The notes under the pieces: generated by a model
Databases searched by the model: none
The model's input: the letters and a program-made list of their open reading frames with translations, nothing else
What the model was told of the DNA's origin: nothing
Made by a program: the position numbers and the translations under genes
Source of the DNA: Levilactobacillus zymae
GTDB taxonomy: Bacteria > Bacillota > Bacilli > Lactobacillales > Lactobacillaceae
DNA length: 64,000 nucleotides
Reading direction: 5' to 3'
Assembly (NCBI RefSeq): GCF_032190635.1
Contig: NZ_JAVLAS010000001.1
Coordinates: 868,001-932,000, forward strand
In this document: positions 8,475 to 17,476 of the stretch, one piece after another
How positions within the stretch are numbered: position 1 is the stretch's first letter
Layout of the letters: each line of letters begins with the position of its first letter

Positions 8475-9776
8475 ATGAAGAATCCAGACTTAACCGCGAA
8501 TGCTGCGGGACATTTAATGATCGGTGGGGTGGACACGGTCGACTTAGCCCACGACTTCGGAACGCCACTGGTGGTGTACGACGTTGCGGCGATTAAACAA
8601 CAAATCCAGGCCTTTCGGGACAGCTTAGTGGCCAACGGGCTTCGCTATCAGATTAGTTATGCTAGCAAGGCCTTCGCCACGGTCGCGATGTATCAGTTGG
8701 TCAACCAAGCCGGAATTCACACGGACGTGGTATCCGGGGGTGAACTTTACACGGCCCTTCAGGCGGGCTTGCCGGCCAGCCGGATCAGCTTTCATGGGAA
8801 CAACAAATCTCGTGCCGAGTTGGAAATGGCGGTGGATCACCACATTGGGGTCATCATCTTAGATAACTTTTATGAGATCCAACTGTTACACGAGATCCTC
8901 TTGGAAAAGAACACGAACGTCGACGTGATGCTCCGGTTGACGCCGGGGATTTCGGCGCACACCCACAAGTATATCCAGACGGGGCAGGTTGACAGTAAGT
9001 TCGGGTTTGACGTAGATTCCGGGCAGGCCGATCAAGCGGTCCAGGAAGTTTTGAACATCGAGCAGATGCACTTGATTGGCATTCACGCCCACATCGGGTC
9101 GCAGATTTTTGGTCCCGAAGGGTTTGAAATGTTGGTCAACAAGCTGGTGGACATTTCCGCCGATTGGCGGGCGAAGTTCCACTACGTGCCCCAGATTTTA
9201 AACCTGGGTGGGGGCTTTGGTATTCGTTACACGGCGGATGACCATCCCCTGGGCCCCGAGACGTTCATCGATGACATTGCGGCGACCTTGAAAAAGCGGA
9301 TCGCCCAACGGCAACTCGAGTTACCGGAGATTTGGATTGAACCGGGTCGGTCGATTGTGGGGCCGGCTGGGTATAACCTTTACACGGTGGGGGCCCGCAA
9401 GGATATTCCAGAACTGACCTCATACGTGGCGGTTGATGGGGGGATGGGCGACAATATTCGCCCAGCACTCTACCAAGCTAAGTACGATGCCGTGTGTGCC
9501 AATCATTTAAACGCCCCCACGGTGGAACCCGTGCACTTGGCGGGAAAGTACTGTGAGTCCGGCGATATTCTGATCGATCAGGCCGCACTCCCGGCCGTGG
9601 TGCCAGGCGATCTGGTGGCGCTATTGGCAACGGGTGCCTACGGGTACTCGATGGCGTCGAACTATAACCGTAATCCCCGGCCCGCCGTGGTTTTCGTCGA
9701 GAACGGTCAGGCTAAATGTGTGGTTCAGCGGGAAAGTTACGCGGACTTGACGCGTTTAGATCAATCATACCTATAG
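8475..9776 (+). CDS. lysA: Diaminopimelate decarboxylase
   Basis: LysA decarboxylates meso-diaminopimelate to L-lysine with PLP. The Schiff-base Lys65 sits in SYASKAF, HIGSQI at about 206-211, GGGFGI at 245-250, EPGRS at 289-293, and the active-site Cys360 in YCESGD. The length of 433 aa is normal. AGGAG lies about 9 bases before the ATG. It is the first gene of the riboswitch-controlled operon although it catalyses the last pathway step. dapH follows after 15 bases. Confidence 0.96.
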   Translation: MKNPDLTANAAGHLMIGGVDTVDLAHDFGTPLVVYDVAAIKQQIQAFRDSLVANGLRYQISYASKAFATVAMYQLVNQAGIHTDVVSGGELYTALQAGLPASRISFHGNNKSRAELEMAVDHHIGVIILDNFYEIQLLHEILLEKNTNVDVMLRLTPGISAHTHKYIQTGQVDSKFGFDVDSGQADQAVQEVLNIEQMHLIGIHAHIGSQIFGPEGFEMLVNKLVDISADWRAKFHYVPQILNLGGGFGIRYTADDHPLGPETFIDDIAATLKKRIAQRQLELPEIWIEPGRSIVGPAGYNLYTVGARKDIPELTSYVAVDGGMGDNIRPALYQAKYDAVCANHLNAPTVEPVHLAGKYCESGDILIDQAALPAVVPGDLVALLATGAYGYSMASNYNRNPRPAVVFVENGQAKCVVQRESYADLTRLDQSYL

Positions 9777-9791
9777 ATAGGAGAGAATGAG

Positions 9792-10496
9792 ATGCAAAAA
9801 TTAAGTGCTGAAGAAATTATTGCCTACATTGGAAACGCCCAGAAGGTTACGCCGGTTAAGGTTACCTTGAAAGGCCACTTGACCGCCGCCGATATTCCGG
9901 CGGATGTCCAGAGCTTCTTGACGGCGGATTTTGCCATTCTCTACGGTGATTACCGGGCCATTGCACCGCTTTTAGCCGGGAAAGACGCGGCCGACTACCA
10001 TTTAGAAGTGACCGCCCAAAACTCCGCGGTGCCGTTACTACCGATTGAGCACGTGAATGCCCGCATCGAACCGGGCGCCATTATTCGTGACCAGGTCACG
10101 ATTGGTGACAATGCCGTCATCATGATGGGGGCCGTTATCAATATCGGTGCCGAGATTGGGGAAGGGACCATGATTGATATGGGTGCCGTTTTAGGGGGAC
10201 GAGCCACGGTGGGCCAGAACTCCCACATCGGCGCTAATGCCGTCCTAGCGGGAGTGGTCGAACCCGCCTCCGCTAAGCCGGTCACCATCGGCAACAATGT
10301 GACGGTGGGGGCCAACGCGGTGGTTCTAGAAGGCGTCGAGGTCGGCGATAACGCCGTGGTGGGTGCCGGTGCCGTGGTGACCAAAGACGTGGCCCCTAAC
10401 GCCGTGGTAGCGGGGGTTCCTGCCCGGATCTTGAAGATTAAAGATCAGCAGACCGTTGATAAGACCCACATTGAACAGGACTTACGCCGCCTATGA
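9792..10496 (+). CDS. dapH: Tetrahydrodipicolinate N-acetyltransferase
   Basis: This enzyme acetylates tetrahydrodipicolinate, opening the acetyl branch of diaminopimelate synthesis. After an N-terminal domain (~90 residues) the protein is a left-handed beta helix of hexapeptide repeats ([20 protein letters not shown] and onwards to about residue 220). At 234 aa it matches the DapH/DapD family of Firmicutes. The acetyl branch fits the M20 deacetylase and aminotransferase downstream. Its stop overlaps the next gene's ATG (ATGA), so translation is coupled. Confidence 0.95.
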   Translation: MQKLSAEEIIAYIGNAQKVTPVKVTLKGHLTAADIPADVQSFLTADFAILYGDYRAIAPLLAGKDAADYHLEVTAQNSAVPLLPIEHVNARIEPGAIIRDQVTIGDNAVIMMGAVINIGAEIGEGTMIDMGAVLGGRATVGQNSHIGANAVLAGVVEPASAKPVTIGNNVTVGANAVVLEGVEVGDNAVVGAGAVVTKDVAPNAVVAGVPARILKIKDQQTVDKTHIEQDLRRL

Positions 10497-11027
10497 CCCT
10501 AACAGCAGACCAACTCATTCAGATTCGCCGGCACCTTCATCAGATTCCGGAGCTGGCGTTACACGAAACGCAAACGCACGCCTATTTAAAGGAAGTTATC
10601 GCGGCCTTGCCCCAGACTTACCTGACCGTGCACGAAGATTCACGATTGCCCACGGCCCTATTGGTGCGCGTCACCGGCAGCCGGCCGCAACGGACCATCG
10701 GGTACCGGACCGACATCGATGCCTTACCGGTCAGTGAGCCGGCCGACCACGCGGTGCGGTCACAACACCCCGGGGTGATGCACGCCTGCGGGCACGATAT
10801 CCACATGAGCGTTGCCCTGGGAATTCTGAGTTACTTTGCGACGCATCAGCCCCAGGATAACCTGGTATTTTTCTTCCAGCCCGCCGAGGAAAGCGAGAGT
10901 GGTGGGAAACGGGCCTACGATTTGGGCCTGTTAACCGGGGACTACCACGTTGACGAATTCTACGGCTTACACGACAATCCCGACCTACCTACGGGGACGA
11001 TCGGGTGTCGTAACGGGACGTTATTTG
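10493..11027 (+). pseudogene. dapE: N-acetyldiaminopimelate deacetylase, 5' part (split by IS)
   Basis: This is the N-terminal half of an M20-family amidohydrolase that removes the acetyl group from N-acetyl-LL-diaminopimelate. It begins [20 protein letters not shown] and carries the metal-site motifs YRTDIDALP, MHACGHDIHM and QPAEE. The reading frame is cut at RNGTLF by an insertion sequence and would run only 7 codons into it before a stop at 11050. Removing the element and one 8-bp repeat restores a continuous frame RNGTLFAGTTEVNLTIHGK with the 3' part. The fragment has the catalytic half but lacks the lid and the rest of the catalytic domain, so it is probably inactive. Confidence 0.93.
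11020..11027 (+). repeat. Target-site duplication, left copy
   Basis: GTTATTTG directly abuts the left end of the insertion sequence and is repeated exactly at 12502-12509. Confidence 0.93.
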
Positions 11028-11051
11028 GGCTCTTTGTCAAATCCTGTTGAT
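11028..11051 (+). repeat. Left terminal inverted repeat of the IS
   Basis: It pairs with 12478-12501; 17 of 24 positions agree. Confidence 0.85.
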
Positions 11052-11063
11052 AGATGAATTTGG

Positions 11064-11104
11064 GACACTGTTAGAAGTTATGCAACTTCTAACAGTGTCT
11101 TTTT
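11064..11104 (+). terminator. Perfect hairpin terminator inside the IS left end
   Basis: GACACTGTTAGAAGTT and AACTTCTAACAGTGTC form a perfect 16-bp stem with an ATGC loop, followed on the plus strand by TTTTTG. It faces transcripts entering from the interrupted operon. The last codons and the stop of the transposase gene lie in the same stem on the other strand. Confidence 0.88.
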
Positions 11105-12361
11105 GTTTGGTTTGGTTCTCATTTGTTGTAATTTAACTCTTGAAACTAAGTGGTGATAATTTCGGAAACCGAAGGCAGTTCTTTGAATTTGCTTAATCAT
11201 TCTATTGATCCCTTCAATTGGACCATTAGAATACTTTGATTCACTGGCATTGAGGACTATTTCAAGATTCTTTTTAAATGTGGTTAAAACATCTTTCATT
11301 TGCGAGCTAAGCTTATCGTTGTTATATAAATATTGAACAAGACCATCTTTGTCGTGATTTTTAAGACATATCATAATGCCTTGCATGGCGTTATAAGTAT
11401 TTAACAGTCTTTCATCAACATCTAGACCTAACTGAACTCTTTCGAGTTGAGTTACTTGTTTCCTAAGGTGTCGATCGAAAAATGTTTTTTTAATCTCAAG
11501 CTCATCGAAGTGTTTTAAATAAAGTTTCCAGGAGAATTTAAGCATCCGATATTCCTTGGATTGTTTCTTGTATTCTTTCATAATTTGAACGCGACTTTGG
11601 TTAAAAGATCTAGTCATCATCGCAACAATATGAAAACGATCGACAATTATTTTGGCATTTGGAAATACCAATCTGGCGATATCTTGATAGTAACTATTAA
11701 GGTCCAGAGAAACTGTCTTTACTTGCTTTCTAGCGGTGCTGTCAAACTTATTAAAGTAATCAATAATAGTTTGTTTAAAGCGATCCGGTAGGATCTGTTG
11801 AATTTCATGATCACCATCACCGTTAATACAAAGAAAGTGGAAATCGCCGCCAACACCACGAAATTCATCCATAGATAAGTGCTCAGGTAAAGAATGATAA
11901 TTTCTCCGAAATAGATCATCATAGTTGTCTAAATAGCGACAAACGGTACTGGGAGAAACACTATTATCTAAAGCAATACTAGTCTGAGTACGATCATCCT
12001 GAAGATGCATGAATATTTTTTGTCTGGTAGCTTTGGAAATATTACAATACTTATTGACGAGGTCTGTTGTTGCCATTACCGAGTTTCCACAATTTTTACA
12101 GATTAATCGTTCTTTATGAAGTTCAAGATAGACGGGCTCACTAGCGTTGGCCGACGGATATGAAACGCGTGACACATAGTGTCCGTTATGACTAAAGTTT
12201 TCAAAACCACATTGAGGACACCTTGTATAAGTGGCTTTTACATTGGCAACATAGACTTTAGCAGGTTTTGATTTTATGAATTGATGCTTATAACTGAAAA
12301 AAATAACATTTGGGTCTTTAATACTGAGTGAAAATTTTATATTATTATCTATAGGGTTCAT
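11078..12361 (-). CDS. ISL3-family transposase
   Basis: This 427-aa transposase moves the surrounding element. Visible are an N-terminal zinc finger (CPQCGFENFSHNGHY then CKNCG), a helix-turn-helix region (TSIALDNSVSPSTVCRYL), then the DDE core: SMDEF, VSLDLNSYY, IIVDRFHIV, and near the end YSNGPIEGINRMIK with the catalytic Glu, followed by RTAFGFRNY. All are typical of ISL3. It reads through in one frame with no frameshift, so it is likely functional. AT-rich codon use differs from the host genes. Confidence 0.96.
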   Translation of the reverse strand: MNPIDNNIKFSLSIKDPNVIFFSYKHQFIKSKPAKVYVANVKATYTRCPQCGFENFSHNGHYVSRVSYPSANASEPVYLELHKERLICKNCGNSVMATTDLVNKYCNISKATRQKIFMHLQDDRTQTSIALDNSVSPSTVCRYLDNYDDLFRRNYHSLPEHLSMDEFRGVGGDFHFLCINGDGDHEIQQILPDRFKQTIIDYFNKFDSTARKQVKTVSLDLNSYYQDIARLVFPNAKIIVDRFHIVAMMTRSFNQSRVQIMKEYKKQSKEYRMLKFSWKLYLKHFDELEIKKTFFDRHLRKQVTQLERVQLGLDVDERLLNTYNAMQGIMICLKNHDKDGLVQYLYNNDKLSSQMKDVLTTFKKNLEIVLNASESKYSNGPIEGINRMIKQIQRTAFGFRNYHHLVSRVKLQQMRTKPNKKTLLEVA

Positions 12362-12477
12362 GGTTTCTCACATCCTTTGATGATGCTGTAGTGGGTGGAT
12401 TTTTTTGTGTGTGGGGACCTGTGGGCCTCTTTTTTTTTCAAAAAAATCCTGTTAATAGATTACCACATTGGTAGTTC

Positions 12478-12501
12478 ATCAACAGGAAAAAGTATAGAGC
12501 C
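12478..12501 (-). repeat. Right terminal inverted repeat of the IS
   Basis: It ends AGAGCC next to the right GTTATTTG and mirrors the left end. Confidence 0.85.
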
Positions 12502-12509
12502 GTTATTTG
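12502..12509 (+). repeat. Target-site duplication, right copy
   Basis: An exact copy of GTTATTTG, immediately after the IS end. Confidence 0.93.
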
Positions 12510-13123
12510 CCGGGACCACGGAGGTCAACTTGACCATTCACGGCAAGAGCGGCCATGCGGCTTTCCCCCACGAGGCGACCGATGCCGTGGTGATTGCCGC
12601 CGCGTTAATCCTGCAGCTGCAGACCATTATTTCACGGGATATTGACCCTACGCGCTGTGGGGTAATCACGTTTGGTAAGGTCACGGCCGGGACAATTCGC
12701 AACGTGATTGCCGGTGAAGCTAGGCTCGAAGGGACGATTCGCGGGTTGACACAAGAGATGCTCTTACGGATCCGCCAACGGGTCCAAGAGGTTGCTAACG
12801 GGGTGGCCGCCAGCTATAACGCGACCATCGACGTCGACTTTAACCAGGGCGGATATTACCCCGTCGAAAACAATCCGGAACTGACGCAACGGTTTATCGA
12901 TTATATGCAACGGGCACCACAAGTGGCCTTTCAGGAGACCCGGCCAGCCATGACGGGCGAGGACTTTGGCTACTTGTTAGCCCAGATTCCGGGAACCATG
13001 TTCTGGTTGGGCGTGGATAGTCCCGGGGCGCTGCACGCCGCGACCTTTGTGCCGCACGAAGCGGCGATCATGGCGGGTGTCACGGCGATGACCGGATTCT
13101 TAGAAGCACGAATGCAAGCTTAA
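12510..13123 (+). pseudogene. dapE: N-acetyldiaminopimelate deacetylase, 3' part (split by IS)
   Basis: This is the C-terminal half of the split M20 amidohydrolase. It holds the dimerisation/lid domain (LTIHGKSGHAAFPHEATDA) and the last part of the catalytic domain (AMTGEDFGYL, then FVPHEAAIM). The frame is open from inside the IS at 12395, but no good Shine-Dalgarno sequence or host-type start is seen there, so separate translation is doubtful. The homologous frame resumes at the base after the right target repeat. It would be needed together with the 5' part for deacetylation, just before the epimerase step. Confidence 0.92.
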
Positions 13124-13135
13124 AAAGGAGTGGAC

Positions 13136-14026
13136 ATGGTGAAAACAGCAGACTTAATCACGGCAATTATTACACCGTTTAACGCTGACGCAACGGCCAT
13201 TAATTATGAGGCCTTAGAGCACCTGACCAACCGGTTGTTGGCCACGGGGACCAACGGGTTCGTCATTGGAGGAACCACGGGGGAGACCCCAACGCTGAGT
13301 GAGGCCGAGAAGTTGGAACTTTACACCCGGTTCGCGAAGATCGTGGCCGGTCGAGTTCCCATTATTGCCGGATGTGGTAGTAACAACACCCAGGCGACCA
13401 TTGAATTCACGCGCAAGGTGGCCCAGATCCCGGGAATTGACTACGCCTTAGAGGTAGTCCCGTACTATAACAAACCCAATCAACGGGGGATGATTGCCCA
13501 CTTTAAGGCCATTGCGGCGACGACGGGACTCCCGATTATTATCTATAACATTCCAGGTCGCACCGGCGTAACCATGGCCAAAGAAACCGTCGTGGAATTG
13601 GCTCAGGTGCCTAACATCGCGGGGGTCAAGCAGTGTGGTTCGTTGAGCGATTTGGAATACATCGTGGAACACGCTCCCCAGGACTTCTTGGTTTATACCG
13701 GTGAGGACGCCCAAGCTTTGTTTGCCAAGGTGATTGGGGCCACCGGCGTGGTTTCCGTTGCCTCGCACCTGTACGGCGACCAGATGGCAGCGATGTATCG
13801 CAGCTTAGAAGACGGCCACTACCAACACGCCGGGGCTTTACAACGGCAACTCACGCCGAAGATGGCGGCGTTATTCATGTACCCGTCACCATCGCCGGTT
13901 AAGGCCGTATTGAATGACCGGGGCTACCAGGTGGGCGGTTGTCGCCTACCGATTCAAACCCTAACGGCTGACGAAAAGGCCCAGCTGTACCGGGCGTTAG
14001 GTGACGAAGAGGAGGTTCAGGAATGA
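13136..14026 (+). CDS. dapA: 4-hydroxy-tetrahydrodipicolinate synthase
   Basis: DapA condenses aspartate semialdehyde with pyruvate. The TIM-barrel motifs are clear: [11 protein letters not shown] (46-55), [17 protein letters not shown] with Tyr137, and the Schiff-base Lys165 in GVKQCGS. Length (296 aa) is normal. I use the ATG at 13136; AAGGAG ends 5 bases before it, and the GTG at 13130 overlaps the Shine-Dalgarno sequence. It lies 12 bases after the broken deacetylase, so its transcription may be reduced by the upstream IS terminator. It overlaps dapB by ATGA. Confidence 0.96.
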   Translation: MVKTADLITAIITPFNADATAINYEALEHLTNRLLATGTNGFVIGGTTGETPTLSEAEKLELYTRFAKIVAGRVPIIAGCGSNNTQATIEFTRKVAQIPGIDYALEVVPYYNKPNQRGMIAHFKAIAATTGLPIIIYNIPGRTGVTMAKETVVELAQVPNIAGVKQCGSLSDLEYIVEHAPQDFLVYTGEDAQALFAKVIGATGVVSVASHLYGDQMAAMYRSLEDGHYQHAGALQRQLTPKMAALFMYPSPSPVKAVLNDRGYQVGGCRLPIQTLTADEKAQLYRALGDEEEVQE

Positions 14027-14799
14027 TTTCAGCGATTGTCTCCGGGTTTACCGGTGCCATGGGACAAAAGGTCCTAGCCATGATTCAAGCGGACGCGCAA
14101 CTCCAGTTGGTCGGGGTCTATAACCCGACCGTTACGGATTTAACGCCCGCCACGTATGGTCTGGCACCAACCGTCCAGGTGTTTAACCAACTCGATCAAA
14201 TCACGATTGGGGCCGATGTCTGGATCGACTTCAGCACGCCGAGTGGCGCGTTTACCAACACCCAATTCGCTATCGAACACAGGATTCGTCCCGTCATTGG
14301 CACCAGTGGGATGAGTGAGCAGCAGATTGCCGAGCTGAAGCAGCTGGCCAACCAACATCACGTGGGGGGGATCATCGCCGCTAATTTCGGCGTTTCGGCC
14401 GTACTAATGATGAAGTTTGCTCAGCTTGCGGCGAAATACTTTGACCACGCCGAGGTGGTCGAATACCACCACGATGATAAGTTAGACGCGCCGTCCGGCA
14501 CCGCGCTGAACACGGCGAAGTTGATCTACGATGCCCAGGGCCACGATGAACCGGGGAATCCCCAGGAACAAGATCCGCTGGGGGCCCGCGGTGGCGATTA
14601 TCACGGTATCAAGATCCACGCGATTCGGTTGCCCGGATTCGTTGCCGACGAAGAGGCCATCTTTGGTGGCCCCGGCGAAACGTTAACCATCAAGCAAAGT
14701 ACCACCGATCGGGCGTCGTTCATGACCGGTGTCCGGTTGGCACTCGATGCGGTGATGACGCGAGATGAGTTGATTGTTGGGTTGGAACAGTTAATTTAA
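14023..14799 (+). CDS. dapB: 4-hydroxy-tetrahydrodipicolinate reductase
   Basis: DapB reduces the DapA product with NAD(P)H to tetrahydrodipicolinate, the substrate of DapH. The N-terminal Rossmann motif is [10 protein letters not shown]; the catalytic motif [15 protein letters not shown] carries the active His and Lys. At 258 aa it is standard. It is translationally coupled to dapA. After it comes a 200-base gap with its own promoter-like site before patA, so the lysine arm may be split into two transcripts. Confidence 0.96.
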   Translation: MISAIVSGFTGAMGQKVLAMIQADAQLQLVGVYNPTVTDLTPATYGLAPTVQVFNQLDQITIGADVWIDFSTPSGAFTNTQFAIEHRIRPVIGTSGMSEQQIAELKQLANQHHVGGIIAANFGVSAVLMMKFAQLAAKYFDHAEVVEYHHDDKLDAPSGTALNTAKLIYDAQGHDEPGNPQEQDPLGARGGDYHGIKIHAIRLPGFVADEEAIFGGPGETLTIKQSTTDRASFMTGVRLALDAVMTRDELIVGLEQLI

Positions 14800-14852
14800 G
14801 GCCACTTGGTTTGGACCGCCAGCCACTAGAAAATGAATAATTTGTGAAGATG

Positions 14853-14882
14853 CAGACAAAGTGAACGGTTTCAGGGTATGCT
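14853..14882 (+). promoter_or_regulatory. Candidate promoter of patA-asd
   Basis: CAGACA, an 18-base spacer and TATGCT. It would allow patA and asd to be expressed independently of the riboswitch and of the IS terminator. The match is weak to moderate. Confidence 0.35.
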
Positions 14883-14884
14883 AG

Positions 14885-14999
14885 TAGCATGCTGGCTGAA
14901 CGTCTAACCAGCACCGGGACCTAAGTGGGTCAGAGAGCCCGCCAGTCACCGGTGGCTACGCTAACACCAGCTAAAATTTGACGAATGAGGTGAGGGCGC
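14885..14999 (+). promoter_or_regulatory. Structured leader before patA, possible T-box remnant
   Basis: The leader contains TAGTAGC, a TGCTGG/CCAGCA hairpin, GACC/GGTC and the block TCAGAGAGCCCGCCAGTC. AGTA followed by CAGAGAGC is how the 5' half of a T-box stem I looks. No GGTGGnACCGCG box and no terminator follow within the 70 bases to the ATG, so a complete T-box is not present. It could be a decayed T-box or an unrelated structured leader. Confidence 0.3.
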
Positions 15000-16196
15000 A
15001 TGCCCCAATTAGATGCAAACATCAAGGATATCGTGAACCAAACCGTTGCGCCGATCGGCATTTCGCCGATTCGGTACTTCGCCCAGAAATTCGCGAAGAT
15101 TCCTGATTTAATCAAGTTAACGTTAGGTGAACCCGACTTCAACGTCCCCGAACACGTGAAGCAGGCCGCCATTGAAAGTATCACCGCCAATAAGTCACAC
15201 TATGCGCCACAGAAGGGGATTCTGCCCTTGCGGCAGGCCATCAGTGACTACCTCGACGACCGTTTTGGGGTCCACTACGATCCCGAAAATGAAGTTGTGG
15301 TCACCGTGGGGGCCACGGAAGCCATTTTCGCGGCATTTGGGGCCATCTTGAATCCCGGTGACAAGGTTTTGATTCCCACGCCGACCTTCTCGTTGTACAT
15401 GGCGGTGGTCAAGCTCTTCGGGGCAATCCCGGTAGAAATTGACACCACGGCCGATGGGTTTCAGCTGACCGGTAAACACCTACAAGCGGTGATCGACCGC
15501 GAAGGGGCCGAGAACATCAAGGCGTTGGTCTTGAACTTCCCGGGCAACCCCACGGGCTTTGAATACACGCGGCCCCAGTTAGAAGAAATCGCTAACGTGG
15601 TCCGAGACCAAGCCATGTACGTGATGACCGACGAAATTTACGCCGAGTTGACGTACGGTCAACCGCACGTGTCGATGGCGGAGCTCCTACCAGGTAAGAG
15701 TATTCTGGTCAACGGCCTGTCGAAGTCCCACGCCATGACCGGCTACCGGGTGGGATACTTCGTGGGTCCGGCTGAATTTATCGCTAACGCCACTAAGGTT
15801 CACGGATTTGCCGTGACCAGCGTGTCGAATCCGGCCCAGTACGCGGCACTAGCGGCACTGACTACCGGTCGCGATGACGCCAAGCCCATGCGGGAAGCCT
15901 ACCAGCAACGGCGCGACTTTGTAGTGGCTAAGTTAAACGAATTGGGGTATCAGCCCCTAAAACCCGCGGGGGCGTTCTACACCTTCTCGAAGATTCCGGC
16001 TAACTTTAACCTGAGTTCGGTCGAATTCGCGGAGAAGCTGGCCGAAGAGGGCAAAGTGGGCGTGACGCCGGGAAATTGTTTCGGTGAGAGTGGCGAGGGC
16101 TACTTCCGAATCTCCTACGCGGCGTCGATGAACGATATTCAGACGGCCATGGAACGTTTGGCCGCCTTTACGGAGAAGTTAACACAACACGCTTAG
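15000..16196 (+). CDS. patA: N-acetyl-LL-diaminopimelate aminotransferase (PatA type)
   Basis: This is a fold-type I PLP aminotransferase of the AspC/PatA group. In the acetyl branch it makes N-acetyl-LL-diaminopimelate from the keto acid. Visible are LGEPDFNVPEH (41-52), NFPGNPTG (179-186), the PLP-phenol Asp211 in TDEIYAEL, and the Schiff-base Lys242 in GLSKSHAMTGYRVGY. Placement inside the lysine locus supports this substrate, though related enzymes act on aromatic amino acids or aspartate. GAGGTGAGGG precedes the ATG. asd follows after about 40 bases. Confidence 0.9.
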   Translation: MPQLDANIKDIVNQTVAPIGISPIRYFAQKFAKIPDLIKLTLGEPDFNVPEHVKQAAIESITANKSHYAPQKGILPLRQAISDYLDDRFGVHYDPENEVVVTVGATEAIFAAFGAILNPGDKVLIPTPTFSLYMAVVKLFGAIPVEIDTTADGFQLTGKHLQAVIDREGAENIKALVLNFPGNPTGFEYTRPQLEEIANVVRDQAMYVMTDEIYAELTYGQPHVSMAELLPGKSILVNGLSKSHAMTGYRVGYFVGPAEFIANATKVHGFAVTSVSNPAQYAALAALTTGRDDAKPMREAYQQRRDFVVAKLNELGYQPLKPAGAFYTFSKIPANFNLSSVEFAEKLAEEGKVGVTPGNCFGESGEGYFRISYAASMNDIQTAMERLAAFTEKLTQHA

Positions 16197-16235
16197 GTTG
16201 AGTGAAGCGCGGCAATGAGAAAGGGTGACATTTTT

Positions 16236-17288
16236 ATGAGTGAAGGGTATACAGTTGCAATTTTAGGTGCTACGGGTGCCGTGGGAACTCGGATGATTCA
16301 GCAGTTAGCGGCGTCAACGATTCCGGTCGCCCGGCTGAAGCTCTTAGCTTCCCAGCGGTCGGCGGGAAAGACGCTGACGTTTAAGGATCAACAAATTACG
16401 GTGGAAGAAACCACGCCAGATTCCTTTGACGGTGTCGACATCGTGTTAGCCTCGGCGGGCGGGAGCGTGTCCAAGAAGTTCCTGCCGGAAGCCGTTAAGC
16501 GGGGGGCCGTCTGTGTCGATAACACCAGTGCCTTTCGGATGGAACCGGACGTACCGTTGGTGGTCCCAGAAGTCAACGAAAATGTGTTACCACGCCATCA
16601 CGGAATTATTGCGAACCCGAACTGTTCGACCATTATGATGATGGTGGCCCTAGAACCGATTCGCCAAGCCGTAGGGCTCAAGCAGATCATCGTGTCGACC
16701 TACCAGGCCGCTTCCGGGGCCGGGCAAACCGCGTTAAACGAACTGTACAGTGAAGCGCAAGATTACCTGGATCATAAGGACATGCAGGCGGAGATCTTCC
16801 CGACCAAGGGAGAACCGAAGCACTACCCGTTAGCCTTTAACCTATTGCCGCAAATCGACGTGTTGGAAGATAACTACTACTCGCATGAAGAGTGGAAGAT
16901 GATTCACGAAACCAAGAAGATCATGTTAGACGACATGGATGCGCCCGATATCAAGGTCACGGCGACCTGTGTGCGGGTGCCCGTCCCGATTAGCCACGGG
17001 GAATCTATCTGGATCGATACCGGTGATCCAGATGCCACGGTTGACGAACTGCGCGCGGCCATTGATGCCGCTCCCGGTGTGGTCTTACAAGACGACCCGG
17101 CGCATCAAGTTTACCCGCAACCCATCAACGCTACGGGCAAGCGCGAAACCTTTGTCGGCCGGATTCGTGCCGATCTGGAAAACCCCGGGGCGTTCAATCT
17201 TTGGGCGGTTTCCGATAACCTCTTAAAGGGTGCGGCGTGGAATACGGTACAAATCGCAGAACGCTTAGTCGCCCAAAAGCTCGTCTAA
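16236..17288 (+). CDS. asd: Aspartate-semialdehyde dehydrogenase
   Basis: Asd reduces aspartyl phosphate (from LysC) to the semialdehyde used by DapA and homoserine dehydrogenase. It has the NADP-binding motif [10 protein letters not shown] (11-20), [10 protein letters not shown], and the catalytic Cys130 in NPNCST; HGES and GRIRAD regions follow. I start at [10 protein letters not shown] (350 aa) because AAAGGGTG lies about 9 bases before it; an ATG at 16215 lies before that Shine-Dalgarno sequence. It is the last gene of the rightward arm and is followed by a strong hairpin. Confidence 0.95.
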   Translation: MSEGYTVAILGATGAVGTRMIQQLAASTIPVARLKLLASQRSAGKTLTFKDQQITVEETTPDSFDGVDIVLASAGGSVSKKFLPEAVKRGAVCVDNTSAFRMEPDVPLVVPEVNENVLPRHHGIIANPNCSTIMMMVALEPIRQAVGLKQIIVSTYQAASGAGQTALNELYSEAQDYLDHKDMQAEIFPTKGEPKHYPLAFNLLPQIDVLEDNYYSHEEWKMIHETKKIMLDDMDAPDIKVTATCVRVPVPISHGESIWIDTGDPDATVDELRAAIDAAPGVVLQDDPAHQVYPQPINATGKRETFVGRIRADLENPGAFNLWAVSDNLLKGAAWNTVQIAERLVAQKLV

Positions 17289-17397
17289 TGATTATCAAGT
17301 GAAGACGCAGATCGGTGTGTGTGGGCAAAGCGGGCACCGGTAACCCAAACGAAACATTAAATCTGGCCGGTGGTCGCCGCCGGTCAGCTAATCAGAC

Positions 17398-17438
17398 AAA
17401 TAGGGGGCCCTCGCGACTTGCGAGGGTCCCCTATTTGT
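17398..17438 (+). terminator. Bidirectional hairpin terminator after asd
   Basis: AAATAGGGG/GCCCTCGC pair with GCGAGGG/TCCCCTATTT in an almost perfect long stem, between convergent genes. The T tract is short on both strands. Confidence 0.7.
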
Positions 17439-17476
17439 GATGCGAGGATTATTCCAAAGACGTGCGCCCAAGCGGA

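Larger units (their letters stand above)
11028..12501 (-). mobile_element. ISL3-family insertion sequence, 1474 bp
   Basis: The element starts GGCTCTTTGTCAA and ends, on the other strand, GGCTCTATACTTTTT. The 24-base ends (11028-11051 and 12478-12501) match at 17 positions, including GGCTCT at the tip and TCCTGTTGAT inside. It has one transposase gene on the minus strand and an 8-bp direct repeat on each side, the size expected for ISL3. It is AT-rich against a GC-rich neighbourhood, so it probably arrived recently. The intact ends, exact duplication and full-length transposase suggest it may still be active. Confidence 0.94.
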
